Shown here: one piece after another, positions 1 through 8,516 of the stretch | How positions within the stretch are numbered: the stretch's first letter is position 1 | Layout of the letters: every line of letters begins with the position of its first letter | From: WHSW01 sp963821025 | GTDB lineage: Bacteria > Actinomycetota > Thermoleophilia > Solirubrobacterales > 70-9 | Direction of reading: 5' to 3' | Assembly: GCA_963821025.1 (NCBI GenBank) | Contig: CAWGCG010000005.1 | Coordinates: 372,001-436,000, forward strand | DNA: 64,000 bases | Position numbers and translations under genes: made by a program | The notes under the pieces: generated by a model | What the model was told of the DNA's origin: nothing | What the model saw: only the letters and a program-made list of their open reading frames with translations | Databases searched by the model: none

Positions 1-222
1 GTGCTCGTGAGCCTCGGGGTTCGCGTCGACGCCGACGACCTCGGCGGCGCGCTCGGCGAGCACGTCGGAGCCGTAGCCCTCGCCGCAGGCGAGGTCGGCC
101 ACGCGCCTGCCGCCGAGCCGCGCGGCGAGCCACTCATAGACGACCAGGTGGCGGCGAAACCAGTAGTTCTCCTCCGGCAGGTCGGGAAGCGTTCGCTCGC
201 CGGTGAGCGCCAGGGGCGGCAC
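1..222 (-). CDS. Class I SAM-dependent methyltransferase, N-terminal part (runs off window)
   Basis: The reverse strand encodes a 74-codon N-terminal fragment whose 3' end lies beyond base 1. After a GTG start at 222 the protein reads PPLALTGERTLPDLPEENYW, then a Rossmann start with the glycine motif ADLACGEGYGSDVL and the acidic strand end VVGVDANPEA, as expected for SAM binding in class I methyltransferases. The substrate cannot be told from this part. No ATG lies in frame upstream within the leader, so GTG is the most likely start. The forward ORF over the same bases is antisense noise. The fold call is secure; the function is open. Confidence 0.8.
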   Translation of the reverse strand, partial: MPPLALTGERTLPDLPEENYWFRRHLVVYEWLAARLGGRRVADLACGEGYGSDVLAERAAEVVGVDANPEAHEH

Positions 223-260
223 CCCGGGTGGCTGATTTCGCTGTACGTGTTGGCTCGTCA

Positions 261-363
261 AGTAGGCAGTTCGCAGTAGGCAGTAACGGCAGTGCGGGAA
301 GCTAGCCCCTGCCTACTGCCTACTGCGTACCGCCTACCGCGTGCCGCCCTACTGCCTACTATC
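261..363. repeat. GTAGGCA-unit inverted repeat, copy A
   Basis: The gap between the divergent methyltransferase genes holds GTAGGCAGT and GCAGTAGGCAGTA (261-285), answered by CTGCCTACTGCCTACTG (309-325) and further degenerate units up to CCTACTGCCTACT near 348-360. The two halves are complementary, so the transcript could fold into a long hairpin. Similar unit arrays recur at 12491-12550 and 25516-25538. The repeat runs close to the start of the forward methyltransferase gene. Confidence 0.8.
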
Positions 364-369
364 CGCCCG

Positions 370-1278
370 ATGCCCGCCGCCCCAACCGCCACTCCCGAGC
401 GGATCAAGGACGTCAACACTCGCTATCACGATGCCACCGCCGCCGACTACGACTCCAAGTGGGGTATCGACTTCGGCGAGGTCGGCCAGGCCCAGGTCCG
501 GGCGAAGCTGCGAAAGGCCCTCGGCCGCGAGCCCGAACCGGTCGCCGATGCGCTCGAGGTCGGCGCGGGAACCGGCTACTTCAGCCTCAACCTCGCTCAG
601 CTCGGGCTGATCGAGCGCCCGACGGTGAGCGACATCTCCCCCGGGATGCTGGCGACCCTGTCGCGCTCGGCTGCCGCTCTGGGCATCGAGGTCCAGACCG
701 CCTGCAGCGAGGCGGAGCAGCTGCCGTTCGAAGACCGCAGCTTCGACCTGGTCTTCGGCCACGCGGTCCTTCACCACGTCCCCGACCTGCCGCGGGCGCT
801 GGGCGAGTTTCGCCGGGTGTTGCGCCCAGGCGGCGTGATCGCCTTCTGCGGCGAGCCCTCCCGCTACGGCGACCGGATCGCGACCGTGCCCAAGCGGGGC
901 GGCGCCCTGATCGCTCCGCTATGGCGCCGGGCGCTCGGCGCCGGGGCGGCAGCGCCGGCGCTCGAGTGCGCACGGCGCGATCTCGAATCGGAGGTCGACG
1001 TCCACTCCTTCGTTCCGGGCGAGCTGCGCGCGATGCTCGCAGCCGGAGGTTTCGTCGATCCGCGGGTCGGCGGCGAGGAGCTGGTCGCCAACGCCTACGG
1101 CTGGTGGCTGCGAGCGCTCGAATCGTCCGCCGAACCGGCGGAGGTCCCGTTCGCCTGGCGCCTGTTCGCCTTTCGCAGCTACATCGCGCTGCAGCGCCTC
1201 GACGCCGCCTTGCTCGAGCCGCGGCTACCGCCCGAGCTCTTCTACAACCTCGTCCTCAGTGCCCGCCGCCCGCTCTAA
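370..1278 (+). CDS. Class I SAM-dependent methyltransferase (UbiE/Methyltransf_11 type)
   Basis: A 302-residue protein. The SAM-binding motif LEVGAGTGYFSLNL (about residues 60-73), the following VSDISPGML, and the motif FDLVFGHAVLHHVPDLPRAL with RRVLRPGGVIAF mark a Methyltransf_11 domain in the first half. The second half is a family-specific extension carrying tryptophans and aromatics that could form a substrate lid. I chose the ATG at 370 because upstream codons of the open frame only translate the GTAGGCA repeat. The acceptor molecule is not predictable. A second methyltransferase lies divergently upstream, but the two domains are not obviously paralogous. Confidence 0.85.
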   Translation: MPAAPTATPERIKDVNTRYHDATAADYDSKWGIDFGEVGQAQVRAKLRKALGREPEPVADALEVGAGTGYFSLNLAQLGLIERPTVSDISPGMLATLSRSAAALGIEVQTACSEAEQLPFEDRSFDLVFGHAVLHHVPDLPRALGEFRRVLRPGGVIAFCGEPSRYGDRIATVPKRGGALIAPLWRRALGAGAAAPALECARRDLESEVDVHSFVPGELRAMLAAGGFVDPRVGGEELVANAYGWWLRALESSAEPAEVPFAWRLFAFRSYIALQRLDAALLEPRLPPELFYNLVLSARRPL

Positions 1279-1285
1279 CTCGGCC

Positions 1286-1465
1286 ATGGACGACGAGCGC
1301 ATCCCCGCCGCCAACGAGCTCCAGGCATGCAGGCGAAAGCGGCGCTTCGCCACCGAGCGCGAGGCCGATGACGCCGCCTACCGGGCGCGGATGGAGGGGC
1401 GGGCCCTCGGGATCTACGAGTGCCGGCTTTGCGGAGGCTGGCATCTGACCAGCCGCCGGCGGTGA
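1286..1465 (+). CDS. Small Cys-pair (zinc-ribbon-like) protein, 59 aa
   Basis: The ORF encodes 59 residues with a basic N-terminal helix (QACRRKRRFATEREADDAAY) and a C-terminal YECRLCGGWHLTS motif. The CxxC-x3-H arrangement plus the earlier Cys could bind zinc. Small proteins ending in a Y-x-C-x-x-C-x-x-WH-x-T motif are scattered through actinobacteria and phages without known function. The gene starts 7 bases after the methyltransferase stop, so it is probably co-transcribed. An alternative upstream start at 1259 would overlap that gene. No activity is claimed. Confidence 0.6.
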   Translation: MDDERIPAANELQACRRKRRFATEREADDAAYRARMEGRALGIYECRLCGGWHLTSRRR

Positions 1466-1469
1466 TCGG

Positions 1470-3215
1470 CTAGCCGAAGGTGAAGGCGTAGCCCTCGATT
1501 CCGGGATCGAAGCGGAGCTCGAGGGTGTGGCGGCCGGCAGCGGGGAGATCGACCAGCCGATAGAGGCGCTGCTTGACGACCGTCGCCGCGGCGGACCTGA
1601 CATCGTCGCCGGCATCGGCGGCGGAGATCGGCTTGCCGTCGAGCTCGACCTGAAGCTCGCGCGGCCCGTCCTCGGACCCGAGCACCAAGAAGACCCGCTT
1701 GGCCTCGAATGAGAGCGAGATCGTCGCCTCGCCGAGCGCCCTCGCCGCCTCGCCACCAATGTCCCAATCGCCGCCGTAGGCGAACTGGTTCAGCTTCAGC
1801 GAGCCGGAATCGGGCGCCTGGTAACGCGACTCGCCCGGCAACGGCGGGTCGACCCAGCCCTGGGCGCGCTCGAAGCCGAGGTAGGTTTCGGGTGTGCGCA
1901 GGCTCGGGTCGGCGGTCTCGGCCGCGCGGGGCCTGGCCTTCGCCCCCGGCCGTTGCTCGCCCGCCTCGACCAACAGCGAGCGGATCGCGGCCTCGGTCTG
2001 CTCGTAACCCCCCTCGCCGAAGTGGACGTAGCGGACCTCGCCGTCGGCGTCGATCAGGTACTTGGCGGGCCAATATTGGTTGGCGAACGCGGTCCAGGTG
2101 CCGAGCTCATTGTCCTGGACCACGGGGTAGTCGATCTGGTTCGCAGCGATCGCGTCGGCGACGTTGCCGGCGTCCTTCTCGAACGCGAACTCGGGCGAGT
2201 GCACGCCGATGACCGTGAGCCCATCGTCGCGGTACTCGCGGTCCCAGGAGGTCACATAGGGCAGCGTGCGGATGCAGTTGATGCAGGTGTAGGTCCAGAA
2301 GTCGATCAGCACCACCCGGCCCTGCTCCCCGGTCAGCTCGGCGATCGAGAGCGGCTGCCCGCCCGGCGTGTTGAACCATTGCTGGGTGTCGACGAAATCG
2401 GGGGCCGATCCGTACATCGGCAGCGTCACTCCCGCCGCCGCAGCCTTGCCGCCGCCCTCGACCGCCGCGTCCTCGGTGCCGCGCACGCCCGCGAGGTCGT
2501 CGGCGACGGCGCCGCTTTGCTCGAGCTCGCCGCTGGGGTTGACGAGGACCGCCGGCAGGTCGTCGGCGATCGCCTCCTGAAAGCGCAGATCGAGGTCGGC
2601 GGTCATCGCCAGCGCCACCGCGACCATCGCCGCGCCGGTCGCCGCCTGGACCCAGGCGCGGTAGGGCGCCAACCGGTCCGTGACCCTGCGGCCACCGAGC
2701 ATCAGCAGGTAGAGCACCGCCCCCGAGCCGATCGCGTAGGCGAGCGCGACCGCGAGCTTGCCGGCGGTGAAGTCCTGGGCCGCCGAGACGGTGATCACCC
2801 CGGCGAGGATCGGCCCGGCGCAGGGTGTGTAGACGAAGCCGAGGCTGGCCCCGAGGACGAGCCCGGAGCCGAACCCGTCGCCTCCAACCCGCGCAGGTCC
2901 GGGTGCGATCCGGCTCGCCCAGGCCTCGATCCGGTCACCGAGGGCGGGTACGAGCAGACAGATGCCGAAAACGAGCAGGGTGGCGATCGCGAGCGTGCGG
3001 ACCAGGTCGTCGGGCAGGCCGAGCGCCTCGATCACGTAGACGAGCGCCACGGTGGCGAAGGTGAAGGCGCCAACCAGCCCGGTGACCACGCCAAGCGGCC
3101 GTCGCCGGCCTCCGGTGACGCCGGCGCCGAGGACGGCGGGCAAGACCGGCAGCACGCACGGCGAGAGCGCCGTCGCGGCGCCCGCGAGCAGCGCGAACGA
3201 CATCAGGAGGATCAT
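1470..3215 (-). CDS. dipZ: DipZ-type thiol-disulfide protein (CcdA membrane domain + thioredoxin + C-terminal domain)
   Basis: A 581-residue fusion. Residues 1-215 form a CcdA-like membrane domain with the redox cysteines in LSPCVLPVLP (C20) and YTPCAGP (C132). Residues about 265-410 are a TlpA/AhpC-like thioredoxin domain with the CINC active site (C311, C314) after VLIDFWTYT. The last ~150 residues are a beta-rich domain typical of DipZ C-termini. The expected role is carrying reducing power across the membrane for extracytoplasmic thiol exchange, including cytochrome c maturation. It starts 3 bases after the stop of the cyclase fragment upstream. The frame is intact. Confidence 0.93.
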   Translation of the reverse strand: MILLMSFALLAGAATALSPCVLPVLPAVLGAGVTGGRRRPLGVVTGLVGAFTFATVALVYVIEALGLPDDLVRTLAIATLLVFGICLLVPALGDRIEAWASRIAPGPARVGGDGFGSGLVLGASLGFVYTPCAGPILAGVITVSAAQDFTAGKLAVALAYAIGSGAVLYLLMLGGRRVTDRLAPYRAWVQAATGAAMVAVALAMTADLDLRFQEAIADDLPAVLVNPSGELEQSGAVADDLAGVRGTEDAAVEGGGKAAAAGVTLPMYGSAPDFVDTQQWFNTPGGQPLSIAELTGEQGRVVLIDFWTYTCINCIRTLPYVTSWDREYRDDGLTVIGVHSPEFAFEKDAGNVADAIAANQIDYPVVQDNELGTWTAFANQYWPAKYLIDADGEVRYVHFGEGGYEQTEAAIRSLLVEAGEQRPGAKARPRAAETADPSLRTPETYLGFERAQGWVDPPLPGESRYQAPDSGSLKLNQFAYGGDWDIGGEAARALGEATISLSFEAKRVFLVLGSEDGPRELQVELDGKPISAADAGDDVRSAAATVVKQRLYRLVDLPAAGRHTLELRFDPGIEGYAFTFG

Positions 3216-3218
3216 CCG

Positions 3219-3608
3219 TCAACCAGGGTCGCGCAAAGGCATAAACCCGTACTCAAGTGGGCGCCGAGCGCGAAACAGCTTGATCGCACCGTCGATGCCC
3301 TTGAGCCGGCGTGATCCGGCGAACGACCAGGCGTAGGAGGCGACCAGCGCATCGCGGACCTGCTCGGTGACGAGCACGCTGCCCGGCCGGGCGATCGCGG
3401 TGATCCGACTGGCGAGGTTGACCGGGCGCCCGTACCAGTCTCCACCGCGCGGGATCGCCTCGCCGGTCGCCAGCCCGGCACGCAGGGCCGGAAAGTCCTC
3501 GCCCTCGCGTTCGGCGGATTCGACCAGGGTGAGCGCCGCCTCGATCACCGGGGCCGGCGCGGGTCCGACGATCATCGCCGCGTCGCCGATCAACTTGACC
3601 AGCCGCAC
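3219..3608 (-). pseudogene. Class III adenylate/guanylate cyclase, C-terminal fragment
   Basis: About 129 residues match the second half of a class III nucleotide cyclase: VRLVKLIGDAAMIV, LRAGLATGE, then DWYGRPVNLASRITAIARPG and a LKGIDGAIKLFRAR tail. The first half, with the metal-binding aspartate region (usually around a GxxVDxxGFT-type motif), is missing. Upstream sequence in frame does not resemble a cyclase and runs under the divergent LON-domain gene. A GTG at 3608 could still start translation, but the catalytic core would be incomplete. The break coincides with a 15-bp direct repeat. I call it a remnant with no expected cyclase activity. Confidence 0.7.
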
Positions 3609-3640
3609 CGGGGATCGAACCGCGTACCGGGGATCGAACC
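3607..3640. repeat. 15-bp direct repeat at the cyclase break point
   Basis: ACCGGGGATCGAACC occurs at 3607-3621 and again at 3626-3640, period 19. Read on the reverse strand it is GGTTCGATCCCCGGT, which resembles the right half of a tRNA T-arm. The left stem does not pair and no tRNA body surrounds it. It may be a scar of recombination or a chance slippage product. Confidence 0.6.
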
Positions 3641-3680
3641 ATCTCGGCGCCCAGCATTGTGGCGCTCCTATGATTCCCCC

Positions 3681-4340
3681 ATGGACGCAGACGCGGTCGA
3701 GCTTCCGATCTTCGAGTTGCCGCTCGTCCTCTTGCCCGGCGAGCTCTTGCCGCTTCACATCTTCGAGGAGCGCTACAAGCGGATGATCGACCGCTGCGTC
3801 AGCGACGGCGAGCCGTTCGGGGTCGTCTTTCGCGACGACGAGGGCGGCGCCCGGCGGGTCGGCTGCGAGGCGCGGGTCACCGAGGTCACCGAGCGCTTCG
3901 ACGATGGCCGACTCAACATCATCGTCACCGGCGAGCGCCCGTTCCGGGTGCTCGACCGCTTCGAGGCCTCGGACTATCCGGCGGGGGAGGTCGAGCCGGT
4001 CGGGGGCGAGGAGCCGGCCGAGCTCGATCGGACCGATGACGATGCGGAGCCGACCGACGGTGCCGCCACCGCGCGCAACGCATTCGCGGAGTTGGTGGAG
4101 CGGGTCGGCGGCGAGGCGCCGGCGCGGGCCGAGCTCGAGGCGCTCGACTCCTACGGGATCGCCGCCAGGGTCGAGCTGCCCGCCGATACCAAGCAGAAGC
4201 TGCTCGAGCTGCGCTCTGAGCCCGAGCGAATGCGGACCCTGGCCCAGGCCCTGGAGGCCCTGATCACAACCCTCGCCCGCTCGCGCGAGATCGCCGAGCG
4301 GGCGCGAATGAACGGCAAGGTGATCGTCTCCGACGCCTGA
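3681..4340 (+). CDS. LON substrate-binding (N-terminal) domain protein
   Basis: A 219-residue protein with the LON N-domain signature: ELPIFELPLVLLPGELLPLH, HIFEERYKRMI, then GCEARVTEV and LNIIVTGERPFRVL. It lacks the AAA+ and protease domains of Lon itself. Stand-alone LON-domain proteins are widespread and usually unassigned; a chaperone or adaptor-like role is a guess. An acidic linker (about residues 105-135) separates the beta-domain from a helical C-terminus. I chose the ATG at 3681, where homology starts, rather than the upstream TTG at 3657. Confidence 0.85.
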   Translation: MDADAVELPIFELPLVLLPGELLPLHIFEERYKRMIDRCVSDGEPFGVVFRDDEGGARRVGCEARVTEVTERFDDGRLNIIVTGERPFRVLDRFEASDYPAGEVEPVGGEEPAELDRTDDDAEPTDGAATARNAFAELVERVGGEAPARAELEALDSYGIAARVELPADTKQKLLELRSEPERMRTLAQALEALITTLARSREIAERARMNGKVIVSDA

Positions 4341-4352
4341 CCGGTGCGAGGC

Positions 4353-5858
4353 TCAGGCGACCGCCACCGCCCCGCCGCGCCGCGGGTCGCCGGCGCCTTG
4401 CAACTCGCCGCTCGCGGGGTCGCGGGCAACCGCGTGAACGCCGCCGAAGAAGACGTTGAGCGCCGACCAGCGGACGATCTCATAGCCGCGGCGCTCGAGC
4501 CGCGCCAGCGCGGCCTCGTCGATGCCGGGCTCGGCCTGAACGGTCTGCGACTCGTAATGGACCCGTGGCCCGACCACCGCCTCACCGACCCCAAGGCCCT
4601 GGTCCAAGAGCCGCACCAGCGTCTGCAGGACCGCCGAGCGGATCCGGTTCGAGCCGCCGCTGCCGAGGCCGGCGACCAACTCGCCCCCGCTGGTGACGAC
4701 GGTCGGAGACATCATCGAGGGCATCCGCCTGCCCGGCGAGTGGCGATGAAAGCCGTGGGGGTTGAGGTCCTGCTCGCCGAGCATGTTGTTGACGTGCACA
4801 CCGGTCTTGGGGATCAGCAGGCCCGAGCCGGTGCCGTTCGAGCAGGTGACGCTGGCGCAGCGTCCCTCGGCGTCGACGGCGGTGATGTGCGTGGTCGAGC
4901 CGAGCCGATCGGCGGCCGCGCGCAGGCTCGCCTGGTCGAGGAACCGTTCGCTGAAGCCCTCCTGCTCGAGCCCCTCGAGGAACGTCTCGGTGCGCGCCTC
5001 CTGAGCCGCGTCCATCGCCGCCACCACCTGCTCGGTCCCGGCACCGTCGAGGCGATCGAGTAGGTCGAGGGCGTAGGCGATCAGGATCCCGCCGGCCGAC
5101 GGCGGTGGGTTGGTGAGCACATCGTGGTCGCGAAACCGCGCCTCGACCGGCCGCCGCGCGATTGGCTCATAGGCGGCGAGGTCCGCCCGGCCGAGGGTGC
5201 CGCCCAGCTCGAGCACTCGATCGGAGATCGCCGCCGCGATCTCCCCGCGGTAGAACGGCTCGGAGCCTTCGCTCCCGAAGCGCTCGAGGCCATCGCCGAG
5301 GTCGGGGAAGCGGAAGGTGTCGCCCTCGCCGAGCAGCCTCCCGCCGGGTGCGTAGATCGCCGCCGATTCCGGATAGTGGGTCATGATCGGCGCCAGGATC
5401 GCGAGGAAGTACGCCTGCTCGGAGTTGAGCGGATGACCCTCGCGGGCGAGCCTCGCCGGGGGCGCGGCGAGCTCTGCCAGCGACACCGAGCCGAACCGCT
5501 CGAGCGCCTGCTCGAGCCCGGCCGGGGTCCCCGGGACCCCGCACGAGGCGGCGCCGACGTTGAAGATCTGGACCGACTCGGGCGTGAAATAGACCGGGAT
5601 TGGGACCAGCTCGCTGCCGCGCTCGGTGCCCTCGGCGCCGGGCACCGCGACGAAGAAGTCGAGCACTACGTTTTCGGAGCCGGTGTGGACGAGCATGTAG
5701 CCGCCCGCGCCGAGGCCCGTCAGCGGGCTCTCGGTGACGAACGAGGTGAGCACCGCGGCGACCGCGGCGTCGACCGCATTGCCGCCCTCACGCAGCACCC
5801 TGGCGCCCGCTTCCGCGGTCAGCGGGTGCCCCGCAGCGACGACGCCGCCAGAGCTCAT
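4353..5858 (-). CDS. Gamma-glutamyltransferase family protein (Ntn hydrolase)
   Basis: A 501-residue protein starting directly with the GGT N-terminal motif (GVVAAGHPLTAEAG, GGNAVDAAVAA). The autoprocessing site is in GSTTHITAVDAEG, with T322 the expected nucleophile after self-cleavage; NPPPSAGG and the later GGSNRIRSA region fit the family's substrate pocket. Family members cleave gamma-glutamyl bonds of glutathione-like or poly-glutamyl compounds, or acylated beta-lactams. No signal peptide is visible, so it looks cytoplasmic, unlike many bacterial GGTs. Actinobacteria generally use mycothiol or ergothioneine, so glutathione may not be the natural substrate. Confidence 0.85.
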   Translation of the reverse strand: MSSGGVVAAGHPLTAEAGARVLREGGNAVDAAVAAVLTSFVTESPLTGLGAGGYMLVHTGSENVVLDFFVAVPGAEGTERGSELVPIPVYFTPESVQIFNVGAASCGVPGTPAGLEQALERFGSVSLAELAAPPARLAREGHPLNSEQAYFLAILAPIMTHYPESAAIYAPGGRLLGEGDTFRFPDLGDGLERFGSEGSEPFYRGEIAAAISDRVLELGGTLGRADLAAYEPIARRPVEARFRDHDVLTNPPPSAGGILIAYALDLLDRLDGAGTEQVVAAMDAAQEARTETFLEGLEQEGFSERFLDQASLRAAADRLGSTTHITAVDAEGRCASVTCSNGTGSGLLIPKTGVHVNNMLGEQDLNPHGFHRHSPGRRMPSMMSPTVVTSGGELVAGLGSGGSNRIRSAVLQTLVRLLDQGLGVGEAVVGPRVHYESQTVQAEPGIDEAALARLERRGYEIVRWSALNVFFGGVHAVARDPASGELQGAGDPRRGGAVAVA

Positions 5859-5871
5859 GCGGGCAGGCGGA

Positions 5872-7356
5872 CTAGCGGCCGGGGACGTATTCCGGCACGT
5901 CGAGCTCCAGATCGCGCGGGCGCGACTCGGCTCGCTTCGAGCTGCCGGCGCGCTCGGTCGACCTCCGGGTCGCCCCGCTGGTGATCGCCCGGCGCTCGCC
6001 GGCCCCGACGCTGTCGGCCGGGCTCGGGCGGCCCTCGTAGCGGGTCGCGATCACCGTGATCCAGACCTCGTCGTCGACGGTCTCGTCGATGTTGGCGCCG
6101 AAGATGATGTTCGCTTCCGGGTGAGCCGCCTCCTGGACCACCTTCGCCGCCTCAGAGACCTCGAGCAGGGTGAGGTCCGGGCCGCCCGTGATCGAGAGCA
6201 GGATCGAGCGAGCACCGTCGACCGAGGTCTCGAGCAGGGGCGATGAGACCGCGCTGTCGGCGGCGCGAACGGCCCGGTTGTCGCCGGAGCCCATGCCGAT
6301 CCCGAGCAGGGCCTGGCCGGCGTCGCGCATGGTCGTGCGCACGTCGGCGAAGTCGAGGTTGATCATCCCCGGAAGCGTGATCAGCTCGGAGATCCCCTGG
6401 ACGCCCTGGCGCAGGACGTCGTCGGCCACCTGGAAGGCCTCCATCATCGTGGTCGTCTTCGCGAGCACCGTCAGCAGGCGCTCGTTGGGAACGACGATCA
6501 GCGTGTCGACCTCGTTGCCGAGCGCCTCGATCCCCTGCTCGGCCTGGCTGCTGCGGCGGCTGCCCTCGAACTTGAACGGCCTGGTGACGATTCCGACCGT
6601 GAGCGCCCCGACGTCGCGGGCGAGCCGGGCGATCACAGGCGCCGCACCCGTGCCGGTGCCACCGCCGGCCCCGGCGGTGACGAAGACCATGTCCGAGCCC
6701 TTGAGCAGGCGCTTGATCTTGTCCTGCTCCTCGAAGGCGGCCCTGTAACCGAGCTCGGGCTTGGAGCCGGCGCCGAGGCCCCGGGCCATGCCGCTGCCCA
6801 GGTGCACCGTGACGTCGGCGGTCGACTGCTGCAGCGACTGCAGGTCGGTGTTCACGGCCATGAACTCGACCCCCGGGATCCCGGCCTCGACCATCCGGTT
6901 GATCGCGTTGACGCCGGCGCCGCCGATGCCGACGACCCGGATCACCGGCGCGTGCGGGGTGGGGTCCTCGGCGGCCGCCGCGTGACCGACGTAACGCGGC
7001 TCCTCGCGGCCATAGGCGGGCCCCTCGACGTCGGCGACATCGTCGGCGAAGATCCTGCTGAGGCGCTCCTTCGCGCCAGGGGGGTCGTCGCGAAACGCCT
7101 CGATCGAGTCCTCCTCGCCGGGCTCGGGCTCATCGTTTTGATCGAAGGGAACGTCCGCCTCGCTCGCCTCGGGCCCGGCCGACTGCGGTTCGGGCTCCGA
7201 CGCGGGCTCGGAGCCGATCACGCTGGTTTCAGGATCGGGCTCGGGATCGCTGTCGCCACGCGACGGCGCCTCTGGCGGGTCGTCGGGGTCGACGGTCGAA
7301 CGAAACAGATCCGCGAGCGGGCCCTCGCGCATACTGGCCCGCTTACGACGTGCCAT
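5872..7356 (-). CDS. ftsZ: FtsZ-family GTPase with long acidic N-terminal extension
   Basis: A 494-residue tubulin/FtsZ homologue. Residues 1-136 are a low-complexity acidic and proline-rich extension not found in standard FtsZ. The GTPase core starts at VIRVVGIGGAGVNAINRM (138-155), with the tubulin signature GAGGGTGTGAAP (229-240) and the T7 synergy loop MINLDFADVRTTM. The C-terminus ends LELDVPEYVPGR, resembling the FtsZ tail that binds partner proteins. A strong AAGGAGG lies 9 bases before the ATG at 7356, fixing the start inside the end of parA (14-base overlap). It is not in a division/cell-wall cluster, so it may be a second FtsZ or a specialised paralogue. Confidence 0.92.
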   Translation of the reverse strand: MARRKRASMREGPLADLFRSTVDPDDPPEAPSRGDSDPEPDPETSVIGSEPASEPEPQSAGPEASEADVPFDQNDEPEPGEEDSIEAFRDDPPGAKERLSRIFADDVADVEGPAYGREEPRYVGHAAAAEDPTPHAPVIRVVGIGGAGVNAINRMVEAGIPGVEFMAVNTDLQSLQQSTADVTVHLGSGMARGLGAGSKPELGYRAAFEEQDKIKRLLKGSDMVFVTAGAGGGTGTGAAPVIARLARDVGALTVGIVTRPFKFEGSRRSSQAEQGIEALGNEVDTLIVVPNERLLTVLAKTTTMMEAFQVADDVLRQGVQGISELITLPGMINLDFADVRTTMRDAGQALLGIGMGSGDNRAVRAADSAVSSPLLETSVDGARSILLSITGGPDLTLLEVSEAAKVVQEAAHPEANIIFGANIDETVDDEVWITVIATRYEGRPSPADSVGAGERRAITSGATRRSTERAGSSKRAESRPRDLELDVPEYVPGR

Positions 7357-8464
7357 TCGTCAGAACCTCCTTGGCGAGGTCACGATAGTAGTCGGCCGCA
7401 TTGCTCTTCGGATCGTACTTCAGCAGGCTCGCACCGCGGACGGGAGCCTCGGCGAACTTGATTGCCTTGCGGATGCGCGACTTGAACACGAGCTCGCCGA
7501 AGTTCTCCTCCAAAATCGCCACCGCCTCCTTGGCGTGGACCGTGCGCGAGTCGAGCATCGTCGGCAGGATGCCCTCGATCTCGACCCTCGGGTTGAGGTT
7601 CTCCTGAATCATCTGGAGCGTGTTCTGCAGCTGCAGAAGCCCCCGCATCGACAGGTACTCGCACTGCACCGGGACGATCACCTTGTCCGATGCGGTCAGC
7701 GCGTTAACGGTCAGCAGCCCGAGGCTGGGGGGCGTGTCGATGCAGATGAAGTCGTAGTCGTCGGCGACCTTCGACAGCGCCTTCTCGAGCGAGCGCTCGC
7801 GGCCGATCTGGGTCGACATCGCGATCTCGGCGCCGGCGAGGTCGATCGAGGCGACGGCGATGTCGATCTCACGGGTCTGGATCACCTCGCGGATCGGGAT
7901 GTGGTGGACGAGGACGTCGAACATCGACTTCTCGACCTTGTCGGGGTCGATCCCCTGGCTCATGGTCAGGTTTCCCTGTGGGTCGAGGTCGATGCAGAGG
8001 ACGTCGTGTCCGGACTCGGCGAAGGCGACCGCCAGGTTGAGGGTCGTGGTCGTCTTCGCCACCCCGCCCTTTTGATTGGCGAACGAGATCACCTTGGCGC
8101 GACCGTGGGCGACCGCGTCGTCGGCGGCCGGAGCGAACGGGTTCTGGCGCCGAACCGGGGCGATCGCCTGGCTCGCGGTGATCCGCACCTCCTCGTCGGC
8201 CTCGGGCTCGGGAACCGGGTTGACCGGCGGGCGCTCGGGGGCGGGTTCGGCCTCGACCCGCTGGATCGTCGGCTCGGCCTCGGCGACCGGCTCCGGGGTG
8301 GGCTCGGCGGCGGAATCCGACTCCGTCGCCGTCACCGCCTCGGGTCCGGCCGCGGACGGCTCACGGACCAGCGGATCCTCGTCGAACGGCTGCTCGAAGA
8401 CCGGCTCGGGGGCGTCGGGAATCAGCTCTTTTTCGGGTCGGGTGCCTCGGTTGAAAAGTCCCAT
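7343..8464 (-). CDS. parA: ParA/Soj-family partitioning ATPase with acidic N-terminal extension
   Basis: A 373-residue protein. The first ~120 residues are acidic and Pro/Glu-rich after a short basic start (MGLFNRG). The ATPase domain follows: deviant Walker A QKGGVAKTTTTLNLA (131-145), CIDLDPQGNLT, and the Walker B region DFICIDTPPSLG. Standard Soj/ParA proteins lack such an extension. No parB follows; the next gene is ftsZ, overlapping by 14 bases, so the two are translationally coupled. ParA/MinD-type ATPases position DNA or the division ring, and here a direct ParA-FtsZ link is suggested by context only. Confidence 0.9.
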   Translation of the reverse strand: MGLFNRGTRPEKELIPDAPEPVFEQPFDEDPLVREPSAAGPEAVTATESDSAAEPTPEPVAEAEPTIQRVEAEPAPERPPVNPVPEPEADEEVRITASQAIAPVRRQNPFAPAADDAVAHGRAKVISFANQKGGVAKTTTTLNLAVAFAESGHDVLCIDLDPQGNLTMSQGIDPDKVEKSMFDVLVHHIPIREVIQTREIDIAVASIDLAGAEIAMSTQIGRERSLEKALSKVADDYDFICIDTPPSLGLLTVNALTASDKVIVPVQCEYLSMRGLLQLQNTLQMIQENLNPRVEIEGILPTMLDSRTVHAKEAVAILEENFGELVFKSRIRKAIKFAEAPVRGASLLKYDPKSNAADYYRDLAKEVLTNGTS

Positions 8465-8516
8465 CGTTCGCGACTATTCGCACGGAGTCGGGCCTTTCCT
8501 GCACCTGCAAGTTGAA

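Noticed and set aside
292..369. Upstream extension of the methyltransferase (starting MREASPCLLPTAYRLP)
   Set aside because: These residues are only a translation of the GTAGGCA repeat; the homologous protein starts at 370.
1953..3314. 453-codon forward ORF over dipZ
   Set aside because: It is antisense to the clear DipZ protein and is an expected long open frame in very GC-rich sequence; its product is low-complexity and matches no domain.
3607..3640. tRNA gene suggested by the T-arm-like GGTTCGATCCCCGGT
   Set aside because: The stem to the left of the loop does not pair, and there is no acceptor, D-arm or anticodon arm around it.
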